Assembly (NCBI GenBank): GCA_022644775.1
Contig: JALCHN010000018.1
Span: 1-34,738 of the forward strand
Origin: Eggerthellaceae bacterium
GTDB taxonomy: Bacteria; Actinomycetota; Coriobacteriia; Coriobacteriales; Eggerthellaceae
Length of the DNA: 34,738 nt
Reading direction: 5' to 3'
Shown here: in pieces, positions 7,861-16,089 of the stretch
Layout: each line of letters begins with the position of its first letter
Position numbering within the stretch: position 1 is the stretch's first letter
Program-made: the position numbers and the translations under genes
Notes under the pieces: generated by a model
Database searches by the model: none
What the model was told of the DNA's origin: nothing
The model's input: the letters and a program-made list of their open reading frames with translations, nothing else

Positions 7861-7861
<1 letters not shown>
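7187..7861 (-). CDS. metI: Methionine ABC transporter permease MetI
   Basis: A 224-residue inner-membrane permease with five or six hydrophobic helices. The EAA motif that docks to the ATPase is at 126-134 (EAAQSMGAS), followed by the AGTVGAGGLGDIAIRYGYQRY segment conserved in MetI. It forms the channel of the D/L-methionine importer with MetN and MetQ. Its ATG overlaps the metN stop by one base (TAATG), which implies translational coupling. The metNI pair is transcribed divergently from metQ. A strong hairpin follows the gene. Confidence 0.95.
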
Positions 7862-8712
<851 letters not shown>

Positions 8713-8861
8713 ATCGGTATCGCCCCTAGCGATTGCTTCTCGTGGGTTTCTTCGGCGGAAAAGCGCGCACTGCGCCTACCGCTCCTCTCGGTTGACCTTT
8801 GACATAGTACCATCCGCCCAGCTCTTTCCCCATTTTCGGTCATTCGGGTTTACGTCAACGT

Positions 8862-8882
8862 GTTATCGGCGAAAGCGATAAC
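8862..8882. promoter_or_regulatory. Palindrome in the met divergent region
   Basis: GTTATCG-GCGAAAG-CGATAAC is a perfect 7-bp inverted repeat with a 7-base centre. Placed between two divergent methionine-transport units, it is a good candidate for a shared operator. The binding protein is unknown. Confidence 0.5.
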
Positions 8883-9043
8883 TGACCGCATTTTTGTGGA
8901 GAATTACTATTCGAAAAGGAGAACCGCCGCTATCTCTAATTCCGAAACATGCGCCCTGACCTGCCCAAAGTGCAAAGTTTCTGCAAAGTGCGCCTGCTTG
9001 CCCGCCCTTTCAGGAACGTTTAAGGTTTCGTCCATCAACGGAC

Positions 9044-9061
9044 GCGGGGCGCTCGCCCCGC
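9044..9061 (+). promoter_or_regulatory. Leader hairpin before metQ
   Basis: GCGGGGC (9044-9050), loop GCTC, GCCCCGC (9055-9061) is a perfect stem about 30 bases upstream of the metQ start and 17 bases before its ribosome site. There is no T-run. It may affect mRNA stability or translation. Confidence 0.35.
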
Positions 9062-9090
9062 CAGACGAGATCCCAAAAGAGAGGGGAACA

Positions 9091-9966
9091 ATGGAAAGCA
9101 CGACTCTTAAGCGCAGGTTCCGCTACGTGGTCGCCGGCGCCGCCGTCGCCGCCCTGGCCGCCTTCGCGCTCACCGGCTGCGGTTCCAACCAGCAAGCGTC
9201 GAGTAGCTCGTCGAGCTCCGCTTCGGGCGACGACAAGACGATCACGGTGGCCGCGAGCCCCACGCCGCATGCCGACATCCTGAACGGCACCGTCAAGGAC
9301 CAGCTGGCCGCCGACGGCTACACCTTGGTCGTGAAGGAATTCACCGACTACGTGCAGCCCAACACCGTCACCGAAGAGGGCGACGTCGACGCCAACTACT
9401 TCCAGCACCAGCCCTACCTGGACAACTTCAACCAGGAGCAGGGTACGCATCTGGCGAGCGTGGCCAAGGTCCACTTCGAGCCCATGGGCATCTACCCCGG
9501 TAAGACCAAGTCCCTCGACTCCCTGGCCGACGGCGCGACCGTGGCCGTCCCCAACGACGCCACCAACGAAGCCCGCGCGTTGCTGCTCCTGCAGCAGGCC
9601 GGTCTGATCGAAGTGAAGGACCCCACCGACGTCAACACCACGATCAACGACATCACGAGCAACCCCAAGAACCTGCAGTTCAAGGAAGTTGAAGCCGCCA
9701 CCGTGCCGACCATCCTGAGAGACGTCGACATCGCCTGCATCAACGGCAACTACGCCAAGAGCGCCAACCTCAACGTGAACTCCGATTCGCTGGCCGTTGA
9801 ATCCGCCGACTCCACCGCCGCGCAGACCTACGCCAACATCCTGGTCGTGAAGGAAGGCAACGAGAACTCCGACAAGACCAAGGAACTCGTGAAGGCCCTG
9901 AACTCCGATACGACCCGCGACTACATCAACAACACCTTCGAAGGTGCCGTGGTCCCCGTCTTCTAA
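9091..9966 (+). CDS. metQ: Methionine-binding lipoprotein MetQ (NlpA family)
   Basis: A 291-residue substrate-binding lipoprotein. The signal peptide has KRRFRY, a hydrophobic core and the lipobox LTGC with lipidated Cys30, followed by a serine-rich linker. The mature part shows NlpA/MetQ features: ITVAASPTPHADIL, the FTDYVQPNTVTEEGDVDANYFQHQPYL region, KVHFEPMGIYPGKTKSL and the IACINGNYAK segment. It captures methionine outside the membrane and delivers it to MetNI. ATG 9091 follows AGAGGGG. It is encoded divergently from metNI and not within one operon, and has its own strong terminator. The substrate is assigned from family similarity and the metNI neighbourhood. Confidence 0.94.
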   Translation: MESTTLKRRFRYVVAGAAVAALAAFALTGCGSNQQASSSSSSSASGDDKTITVAASPTPHADILNGTVKDQLAADGYTLVVKEFTDYVQPNTVTEEGDVDANYFQHQPYLDNFNQEQGTHLASVAKVHFEPMGIYPGKTKSLDSLADGATVAVPNDATNEARALLLLQQAGLIEVKDPTDVNTTINDITSNPKNLQFKEVEAATVPTILRDVDIACINGNYAKSANLNVNSDSLAVESADSTAAQTYANILVVKEGNENSDKTKELVKALNSDTTRDYINNTFEGAVVPVF

Positions 9967-9990
9967 GGCAGGAGCGCAGAGCAACGCTGG

Positions 9991-10022
9991 AAAGGGCGCG
10001 CCCACACGGGTGCGCCCTTTTT
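9991..10022 (+). terminator. Terminator of metQ
   Basis: AAAGGGCGC (9991-9999) pairs with GCGCCCTTT (10012-10020). The inner CCC/GGG extends the stem around an ACAC loop, and a T-run follows. Confidence 0.9.
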
Positions 10023-10160
10023 GTATGCGCGGAAGGACAAGACCCCGCCCGCGGCCGCGGCGCTAACGGTTGCGTGCCAGCCGACGGGCGGGCGGCCCTC
10101 TTCCGCTGCGCGCCGCGGTAAGCTAGCAGGCGAACCATACGTACCGAGCAAGGAGGCCCC

Positions 10161-10673
10161 ATGGATTTCGCCACGGTCATCGAAGAACGCTATTCCTGCA
10201 AGAGCTACGACGGCAGCGCGCCCGCGCGCGAGCAGATCGCTGCCGTCCTCGAAGCGGCGCGGCGCGCCCCCACCGCCAAGAACCTCCAAGAGCAGCACAT
10301 CTACGTCTGCCAGTCGCCCGAGGCCCTTGCCAAGATCGACGAGATCACACCCTGCCGCTACAACGCCCCCTGCGTGCTCGTCGTCGCCTTCGACGCGACC
10401 AACGTGTTCACCTACCCGGGCGGCGCGCGCGATTCGGGCATCGAGGACGCCTCGATCGTCTGCACCCACCTGGTGTTGGCCGCGCAGAACGCGGGACTGC
10501 AGAGCTGCTGGGTCAACCTCTTCGATCCGGCCGAAGCCAAGCGCGTCTTGGGCCTGCCGGAAAACGAAGAGGTCCTCGCCCTGGTCGATATGGGCTTCGC
10601 ATCCGAAAAGGGCCGCCCGCTGCCCAACCACTTCAACCGCAAGGAGCTTTCCGAAACGGTCACGTATCTGTAA
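10161..10673 (+). CDS. Nitroreductase-family flavoprotein
   Basis: A 170-residue protein of the short nitroreductase group. The N-terminal ERYSCKSYDGS matches the FMN phosphate-binding 'RrSvR.f' segment with Cys/Lys variants. EAARRAPTAKNLQEQHIYV is the usual 'APSa.N.QpW' region. The middle carries DASIVCTHLVLAAQNAGLQSCWVN, the dimer/flavin region ending in the 'G.gscWi' motif. The C-terminus gives ALVDMGFASEKGRPLPNHFNRK. Such enzymes are FMN-dependent homodimers that reduce nitro groups, quinones or enones with NAD(P)H. GGAGG lies before ATG 10161. It is a stand-alone gene closed by a bidirectional terminator. Confidence 0.88.
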   Translation: MDFATVIEERYSCKSYDGSAPAREQIAAVLEAARRAPTAKNLQEQHIYVCQSPEALAKIDEITPCRYNAPCVLVVAFDATNVFTYPGGARDSGIEDASIVCTHLVLAAQNAGLQSCWVNLFDPAEAKRVLGLPENEEVLALVDMGFASEKGRPLPNHFNRKELSETVTYL

Positions 10674-11139
10674 GCCCGGCTCCTCTCGCTCGACGCGCCC
10701 CAGCCATATCGAACGCTTGCCGTCTACCGAACGGCGGTAGGGCACAAAAAGGGCAGCGAAACGGCCTTGCGTCTCGCTGCCCTTTTACGTACCCAGCCTC
10801 TGCGATGGCCTGACATCCGCCACCCTCGCCGTGGCTTCGATGGCAGCATCCCGGAGTCAACGTGGCCGCCATCGACGTCAGCAGGAACCGCCATCGCACC
10901 TGCCGAGCACCTGGATAGGAGCGGGAAGCGAAGTCTTTTCGATCACCGTTCCACTTCGGACTATCGGCGAAACACGCGCCCAAGGAAAGGCGTAAACGGG
11001 TACGCCTTCTCGCTATACCCCGTCTAATCCCGCCTCGCACGGGCTGAATGACGGAAAGGGCCGCTGCCCCTGAGCGGATGACAACACCCCCTGCTCCCGT
11101 TGTCACCTAGGGCGGTGACAACACCCCCTGCGCCCGTTG
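10674..11139. other. Intergenic stretch between nitroreductase and the tlpA-like gene
   Basis: I recognise no gene. After the bidirectional terminator (10747-10786) come several scattered copies of CGATGGC and its complement (10803-10900), including TGCGATGGC at 10801-10809 paired with GCCATCGCA at 10892-10900. A perfect 8-bp hairpin AAGGCGTA/TACGCCTT follows at 10987-11008, then palindromic repeat locus 2. The density of inverted repeats suggests a structured but unidentified non-coding region. Confidence 0.5.
10747..10786. terminator. Bidirectional terminator
   Basis: AAAAGGGCAGCGA (10747-10759) and TCGCTGCCCTTTT (10774-10786) are a perfect 13-bp inverted repeat with A-run and T-run ends. 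It can end transcription of the nitroreductase gene on the plus strand and of the amidase-to-tlpA operon on the minus strand. Confidence 0.9.
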
Positions 11140-11143
11140 TCAC
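11078..11143. repeat. Dispersed GTTGTCAC/GTGACAAC palindromic repeat, locus 2
   Basis: Two 29-bp units (11078-11106 and 11115-11143), each (G/A)TGACAAC, a 13-base ACCCCCTGC-type spacer, then GTTGTCAC. Between them GTTGTCACC and GGTGACAAC form the central hairpin. The last copy overlaps the TGA stop codon of the tlpA-like gene (11140-11142). Confidence 0.85.
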
Positions 11144-11904
11144 CCGAGGAGCTGGTCGAGCCTGCTCGTGAGCGCAGCAGGATCGACGCGGCCCACGCTC
11201 GCGGCGACGATAGCGCCATCGGCATCGACGATGAACGTCGTGGGCAGGTATTCGATCTGGTAGTCGGTTCCGAAGTTCATATGAGAATCGTAGTAGACGG
11301 GCACGTCGTAGCCGCCCTTGTCCAAGAAGTCGCGCACTTTGCCCGTCGTTTCGCGCTGGCCGTCGGTGCTGTCGAGGAACACGAAGCTCACCCGATCGCC
11401 GTATGCCTGGTAGATGCGCGCAAGGTCGGGGAATTCGTCGACGCACTGAGGGCACCAGGTCGCCCAATAGTTGATAACGCACACGCGGCCCTTCGGCAGA
11501 TCGGCCACTTGCACGGCGTTTCCATCGACATCGTAGACGGTGCTGTTGCGGTCGCCGAGGGCGCCGAACCCGCTCGAGCTCGCAGAGCTTCCCGACGAGG
11601 CGCCGAAAGGATCGCTCTCGTCTTCGGAATCGGTTGCAGACGACGATGACAAGGCGCTCCCGGACGTCTGGTCGGTCGCCGCCTGCCCGCCGGCACCTAG
11701 GGTCTGATAGCCCAGTGCGGCGGCAACGAGTATGAGGACGAGCGCCAACACGCTTGCGAGCGCCGCTTTCTTGGACGACCCCTTCTTCCGGGGCGACGAC
11801 GCGCATTCGGCCGGGCCCGAATCCGAGCCTTGCCCTTCAGGCGCTTCTGCCGCATCGCTCATGGCTCCGACCGTCGCGTCGGTCGCCTCCCGCTTCTCTT
11901 CCAT
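11140..11904 (-). CDS. TlpA/ResA-like membrane-anchored thioredoxin
   Basis: A 254-residue protein: an acidic cytoplasmic N-terminus (1-40), one membrane anchor (about 47-67), a serine/aspartate-rich linker (70-118) and a thioredoxin-fold domain from about 120. The redox motif is WCPQC (Cys151, Cys154) in INYWATWCPQC, and YLPTTFIVD carries the cis-proline. It probably reduces or oxidises disulfides outside the membrane. CcdA, the membrane electron donor for such proteins, is encoded directly upstream, so the two form a thiol-redox pair. ATG 11904 has AAGGAGAA; an upstream in-frame start at 11982 lies inside ccdA. The stop codon falls inside a dispersed palindromic repeat. Confidence 0.9.
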   Translation of the reverse strand: MEEKREATDATVGAMSDAAEAPEGQGSDSGPAECASSPRKKGSSKKAALASVLALVLILVAAALGYQTLGAGGQAATDQTSGSALSSSSATDSEDESDPFGASSGSSASSSGFGALGDRNSTVYDVDGNAVQVADLPKGRVCVINYWATWCPQCVDEFPDLARIYQAYGDRVSFVFLDSTDGQRETTGKVRDFLDKGGYDVPVYYDSHMNFGTDYQIEYLPTTFIVDADGAIVAASVGRVDPAALTSRLDQLLG

Positions 11905-11962
11905 GGTTCTCCTTCCGCCCACGGGCGCCCCTACCCTTCGGCTTCCATCGCCCGGTCGGGCC

Positions 11963-12649
11963 CTACGCAGACAACACGCCAAGCCACACGTTCAGCAATC
12001 CCGTTGCCATAAGCAGGCCCACAACCACCAACAGCGCCCCGCATACAGCATTCACCTGGGCATAGTGCTCTTTGATGAAATCGAAGGCCGCCGAAAGCCG
12101 GTCGATCGCCACGGCGGAGAGCACGAAGGGCAGGCCCAAGCCCAGGGAGTAGGCCAGCAGCAGGGCGACCCCATGCGCCGCAGACGCCTGCGTGGACGCC
12201 AGCAACAGGGCCGAACCCAGATAGGCTCCTACGCACGGGGTCCATCCGATCGAGAACACGATACCGAAGAGCACCGCCGAAGGGAAGGTACGCGGCACCA
12301 TGCGCACCTGAGGCTTGAGGGTGCGATTGAGCAAGGGGATGCGCAGCGCGCCCATGAAGCAGAGGCCGAACGCCACCACGACGAGGCCGGCTACGAGGTC
12401 GAGCAGGCTCCGATAGCGCGTCAGGAATCCTCCGAAAGCCCCCGCGAAGGCACCGAGCAACACGAACACGCAGGTGAAGCCCAGCACGAACCCCAAAGCG
12501 TTCGCCAGTACGCGCGACGTGCGCACAACTTTCCCCGCGCCCGAGGTGCTCGCGCCGGCGAAGTATGCCACGTAGAGCGGCAGCATGGGCAGAAGGCACG
12601 GCGATACGAACGTGATCACGCCTTCGAAAAACGTTACGAGAAGGTCCAT
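11963..12649 (-). CDS. ccdA: CcdA-type thiol-disulfide electron carrier
   Basis: A 228-residue membrane protein with six hydrophobic helices. The two redox cysteines of the CcdA/DsbD-beta family are present: Cys18 in FVSPCLLPMLPLY and Cys139 in IGWTPCVGAYLGS. It moves electrons from cytoplasmic thioredoxin across the membrane to extracytoplasmic thioredoxin-like proteins. The next gene downstream, 58 bp away, encodes such a protein. AAGGAG precedes the ATG. Upstream in the same direction lie the zinc-ribbon and amidase genes. Whether the pair serves cytochrome c maturation or oxidative protein folding cannot be decided here; no cytochrome c gene is in the window. Confidence 0.93.
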   Translation of the reverse strand: MDLLVTFFEGVITFVSPCLLPMLPLYVAYFAGASTSGAGKVVRTSRVLANALGFVLGFTCVFVLLGAFAGAFGGFLTRYRSLLDLVAGLVVVAFGLCFMGALRIPLLNRTLKPQVRMVPRTFPSAVLFGIVFSIGWTPCVGAYLGSALLLASTQASAAHGVALLLAYSLGLGLPFVLSAVAIDRLSAAFDFIKEHYAQVNAVCGALLVVVGLLMATGLLNVWLGVLSA

Positions 12650-12706
12650 GGGGCTCCTTAGAGCGGTCGGGCGGTCGCAAAGGTCGCCAGAAGACGGAAG
12701 CGATCG

Positions 12707-13879
12707 CTAGGCCTGGGGCTTGACGCCGGGATAGACCGCATCGAAATCCTGCTTGTACTTGTTGCTGCCGTTGACCTTGTCGCGACCCAACGGCTCGGTG
12801 ATCTCGGCTTCGTGGGCGGTTGGATCGCCCGCATACTGCAAGTCGATGTCCCAGGCCTCGCTGATAACCGCGATGCGGTTGCTCAGATCGTTCTGCAGCT
12901 GCACGAGCGTGGTGCAGGTGCCCGCGTACTTCGACGTGGTGGGCACGTCGAGGCTCGAGAGCTCGCTCGCAAGTTCGTTGACGTTCGATTCCAGACTGAA
13001 CGCCTGCTGGCCCAGGGTGCTGCGCTTCTGGAAATCGCTCGACAGGTAGTAGTTGTTGAAGTTGGTCGCGCACTGCGAGATCTGCGCGTCGTAGTCGCCG
13101 AGCTTGTTGTAGATCGAAAGCAGGCTCTGGTAGAGCTGGGTTTCGTCCGCCTGCGCGCTCGAAGACGACGGCGTGGTGGCCGCCGCGGCCGACGACGAAG
13201 ACGAGCCCGCCGCGTCGGAGGATGACGAGCTTTCGGTCGCGCTCGACGAGGACGAGTCGCTTGCCTCCTGCGACGAGGTCACCGAAGACGTGGCCGCCGT
13301 GCCGGCAGACTGCCCGCGGTTGGCGAGCGCCGGCATCACGAACACGGCCACGAGCACGACGATCACCACGATCGCTGCGACGATGCCGGCGATGAGTCCC
13401 TTCTTCTGCGCGTCCATGGGCGCGGCCGGGCGGGCTTCGGAAGAATAGACGCGCGGCTGCGGGCCGGTCGCCTGGCCGGCCACCGGCTGCATGCGAGCCG
13501 TCTCGCCGGGAGCGGCGAAGCCGGACGCGGGCGGGCGGTAGGCGGCCTGGGGCATGGCGACGGCCTCCTGCGCGCTGGGCGCGGGAGACGCGACCGAAGG
13601 CATGGCGCGGGTTTCGGACGCGTCGGCTGCGGGGGCAGGCACCGCGCCCATGGCCACCGTTGCCGAAGCGTCGGGCACGTGCAGTGCCCCGGGCACGGGG
13701 GGAATCGCGCGCGTTTCGGATGCCTGAGGCGCCTCGGGGGCCGGGAACGATTGCGGCGCTTCGGGCGCCTGCGGCGCGGCGGCGTTCGAGTCGTCTCCGA
13801 CGGGCGCCCCGCATGCGGCGCAGAAATGGGCGCCCGGCTTGATCGGGGCCCCGCACGATGCGCAGAAGTTATGAGCCAT
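12707..13879 (-). CDS. Zinc-ribbon, single-membrane-span protein with repeated ETRAxP motifs
   Basis: A 390-residue protein in four parts. (1) A zinc ribbon with Cys6, Cys9, Cys20 and Cys23. (2) A proline/alanine-rich disordered region (30-155) with recurring short motifs: SETRAIP, SETRAMP, and the related EAVAMP, ATVAMG and ETARMQP. (3) One membrane helix, about 161-184, flanked by KK. (4) A serine-rich spacer, then an extracytoplasmic helical domain (about 250-390) with one Cys pair and no family I recognise. The TR-containing repeats resemble threonine phospho-acceptor sites read by FHA domains, which is speculative. It starts 22 bp after the amidase stop and precedes ccdA by 57 bp, so it is probably part of an envelope operon. 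Function unknown. Confidence 0.75.
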   Translation of the reverse strand: MAHNFCASCGAPIKPGAHFCAACGAPVGDDSNAAAPQAPEAPQSFPAPEAPQASETRAIPPVPGALHVPDASATVAMGAVPAPAADASETRAMPSVASPAPSAQEAVAMPQAAYRPPASGFAAPGETARMQPVAGQATGPQPRVYSSEARPAAPMDAQKKGLIAGIVAAIVVIVVLVAVFVMPALANRGQSAGTAATSSVTSSQEASDSSSSSATESSSSSDAAGSSSSSAAAATTPSSSSAQADETQLYQSLLSIYNKLGDYDAQISQCATNFNNYYLSSDFQKRSTLGQQAFSLESNVNELASELSSLDVPTTSKYAGTCTTLVQLQNDLSNRIAVISEAWDIDLQYAGDPTAHEAEITEPLGRDKVNGSNKYKQDFDAVYPGVKPQA

Positions 13880-13901
13880 GTTCGTTCCTATCTCTTAGCT
13901 C

Positions 13902-14840
13902 TTAGGCGGCGCCCGCATAGGCCACCGTCGCGTCGGCGATCGCCGTCGCGAGTTTCTGTTGGTAGGCGTCGCTCGCGAGCGCCCGGTCCTCGTCGGGGTT
14001 GGTCATGCAGCCCATCTCGAACAGGACGGTGGGCACCGTGCACCAATTGAAGCCCGAAAGGTCGTTGCGCTCGACGATGCCGCGGTCGGCAGCGCCCGTC
14101 TCGCTCACAATGACGGGGTGCATGATGCGCGCCGCCCGCTGGGACTCGGTCGCGATGCCCTTAGTGTAGGCGTTCTCGCCGGGCTCCAGGGTCATGAACC
14201 CCTTGGTAGACTGCGACCCGTCGACCCCGTCGCAGTGCAGGCGGATGAAGAGGGCCGCGCCCGCGTCGTTGGCGATCTTCGCGCGTTCGGAATTGGAAAT
14301 GTCGACGTCCTGGGCGGTGCGCACCATCACGACCGTGGCGCCGCGGGCTTCGAGCTCGTCGCGCAGCTTCAAGGCGACGTCGAGGTTCACCTGGCTTTCG
14401 AGCTCGCCGGTGGCCACGCCGGTCGTGCCGCTCGTCACGCGGGCCTTGGTCTCGCTCGCGCCCGGTCCGATGGGCTCCTGTTTGGAATCGCCCTTGGCCT
14501 GATGTCCCGCGTCGACGGCGATCACGACGCCTTCCAAAGGCCAAGCGGCAGCTTGGGCCGTGCCGTTTGACGACGAGGAAGCGTCGGTCGCTTCGGAAGA
14601 GGCCGACGCATCGCCGGCTGCGGAACCGTTCGCGGAAGAGGCGGCGTCGGCGGATGCGGCCGTGTCCTCCGCCGGCGCGTCTGCCGCATCGGTCGCAGGG
14701 GCGAAAGCGCCCGCCCAAGCGAGAAGGCCCACGGCGACCGCCACGACAATCGCGCCCGCCGCGACGCCGATCGCCACAGGGCGGGCGGTGCCGCCGCGCT
14801 TGGCGGCGTGTCGCTGGGGGAGTTGCGCGTGTCGCGCCAT
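13902..14840 (-). CDS. N-acetylmuramoyl-L-alanine amidase (Amidase_3), membrane-anchored
   Basis: A 312-residue protein: a basic N-terminus, one membrane anchor or uncleaved signal (about 21-46), an alanine/serine/aspartate-rich linker (50-98) and an Amidase_3 catalytic domain. The zinc ligands and catalytic residues are visible: His113 in IAVDAGHQ, Glu148 in GELESQVNL, His202 in FIRLHCDG and Glu275 in VLFEMGCMTNPDED. It hydrolyses the bond between N-acetylmuramate and L-alanine in peptidoglycan, with roles in cell separation or wall remodelling. ATG 14840 (MARHAQ) has GGAAGG at correct spacing; an extension to 14972 would run into the divergent asparaginase control region. It is the first gene of a probable four-gene minus operon. 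Confidence 0.92.
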   Translation of the reverse strand: MARHAQLPQRHAAKRGGTARPVAIGVAAGAIVVAVAVGLLAWAGAFAPATDAADAPAEDTAASADAASSANGSAAGDASASSEATDASSSSNGTAQAAAWPLEGVVIAVDAGHQAKGDSKQEPIGPGASETKARVTSGTTGVATGELESQVNLDVALKLRDELEARGATVVMVRTAQDVDISNSERAKIANDAGAALFIRLHCDGVDGSQSTKGFMTLEPGENAYTKGIATESQRAARIMHPVIVSETGAADRGIVERNDLSGFNWCTVPTVLFEMGCMTNPDEDRALASDAYQQKLATAIADATVAYAGAA

Positions 14841-14987
14841 GGGAATCGCCTTCCGTACGGTGTGCCTGTATTGCACCAGTGTATCGCTCTTCGGCCGCAT
14901 GCGGCGGGCGCGGCCTGCCGAAACGCGCAGAGGGCGCGCCCGCCCCTGAGGTATGCTGGTGCCGCAAACCAATCACAAGGAGGAACC

Positions 14988-15971
14988 GTGCGCATCCACG
15001 TTCTCTATACGGGCGGCACAATCGGCATGACGCTTACCGCCCGCGGTCTGGCCCCGGGCGCCGACCTGCACGGGTGGCTCGAGGGCGTCACCGCGAACAT
15101 CGACGCCCGCGTGACCGCAAGCGACCTCGAGCCGCTGATCGACTCGTCGATGGCGACCCCGGAAAGCTGGCAGGCGATCGTAGACGAGCTGCGCGCGCGC
15201 CGCGCGGGCGCCAACGCCTTCGTCGTTCTGCACGGCACCGACACGATGGCCTTTTCGGCAGCCGCTGCAAGCTTCGCCCTGGGCGGCTTCGACGCACCCG
15301 TCGTCTTCACCGGCAGCCAGCTGCCGCTCGGCGCGGCCGGCAGCGACGCCGCAGCCAACGTGTCCCATGCGCTCGAAGCCGCCGCTCGGCAGCCAGGCGG
15401 CGTATCAGTCTGCTTCGGCGGCCTCCTGCTGTGCGGCAACCGGGCGACCAAGGCCTCGTCCTGGGCCTTCGATGGCTTCACCTCGCCGTCCGCTGCACCC
15501 CTGGCCCGCATAGGCGCCCCCTGGCAGTGGCTTTCCGCGCCCGCCGCCGGATGCGGATGGAGCGACCCTGCGCCCTACCGGCGCTGCGACATCGCCGTCG
15601 TCACGATGACGCCCGGTATCACCGCCGCCCGGGTGCGCGCCGCCTTGAGCCCCGCCCCCGAAGCCGTGATCGTGCGGGCCTACGGCGCCGGCAACGTGCC
15701 CTCCAGCGAGCCGGGGCTCGTCGACGCCTTCGCCCAGGCGATCGAGGCGGGCGTACCCGTGATCGTCGCGTCGCAGTGCCCGCAGGCCGCCGTCGAAGTG
15801 GGCCGCTACGCCGCGAGCGACGAACTCGGCCGGGCGGGCGCCGTAGGCGCGGGCGACATGACCTTCGAAGCCGCCTTCGCCAAAACCGCCTTCCTGCTCT
15901 CCCAGGGCCTGCGCGGCGCCGAGGTCGCCGCCTGGATCCCGCGCCCGATTGCAGGCGAGATCGGAGAATGA
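14988..15971 (+). CDS. ansA: L-asparaginase (type I-like)
   Basis: A 327-residue asparaginase/glutaminase-fold enzyme. It opens with MRIHVLYTGGTIGM, containing the nucleophile Thr11, and has the second signature LHGTDTMAFSA (Thr84, Asp85) and a downstream Lys155 completing the catalytic set. There is no signal peptide, so it should be the cytoplasmic form that converts L-asparagine to L-aspartate and ammonia. The start is GTG 14988 with a strong AAGGAGG; upstream in-frame ATGs lie in the divergent amidase region. A fumarase gene follows in opposite orientation, so the carbon could enter the aspartate-fumarate route, though no aspartase is present here. Confidence 0.93.
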   Translation: MRIHVLYTGGTIGMTLTARGLAPGADLHGWLEGVTANIDARVTASDLEPLIDSSMATPESWQAIVDELRARRAGANAFVVLHGTDTMAFSAAAASFALGGFDAPVVFTGSQLPLGAAGSDAAANVSHALEAAARQPGGVSVCFGGLLLCGNRATKASSWAFDGFTSPSAAPLARIGAPWQWLSAPAAGCGWSDPAPYRRCDIAVVTMTPGITAARVRAALSPAPEAVIVRAYGAGNVPSSEPGLVDAFAQAIEAGVPVIVASQCPQAAVEVGRYAASDELGRAGAVGAGDMTFEAAFAKTAFLLSQGLRGAEVAAWIPRPIAGEIGE

Positions 15972-15977
15972 AACGAA

Positions 15978-16018
15978 CGAGGCGCATCGCCCCGCATATC
16001 GCCGGACGATGCGCCTCG
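15978..16018. terminator. Hairpin between asparaginase and fumarase
   Basis: CGAGGCGCATCG (15978-15989) and CGATGCGCCTCG (16007-16018) form a perfect 12-bp stem with a 17-base loop. The genes converge here. No T-run is present, so termination is inferred. Confidence 0.6.
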
Positions 16019-16089
16019 CATATCGCTGAGGAAACTGCAGGCGCGTGCCATTCCACAGCCGCCACGCGCCCCTCTCCCTTCCGCTTCCG

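Larger units (their letters stand above)
8713..9090. other. Divergent metN / metQ control region
   Basis: No gene is visible, although the metQ frame is open upstream to 8860 with a cysteine-rich translation that I regard as spurious. The region is AT-rich around 8840-8945 and must hold both promoters. It contains a perfect palindromic hairpin (8862-8882) and a GC hairpin at 9044-9061. I looked for a SAM-I/S-box type motif in both directions and did not find one. Confidence 0.55.

Noticed and set aside
8860-9090. N-terminal extension of MetQ with several cysteines
   Set aside because: The lipoprotein signal starts cleanly at ATG 9091 behind AGAGGGG. An extension would bury the signal peptide, and the region is AT-rich and promoter-like.
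8713-9090. A SAM riboswitch upstream of metN or metQ
   Set aside because: I could not see the conserved S-box core in either direction. A covariance-model scan would be decisive.
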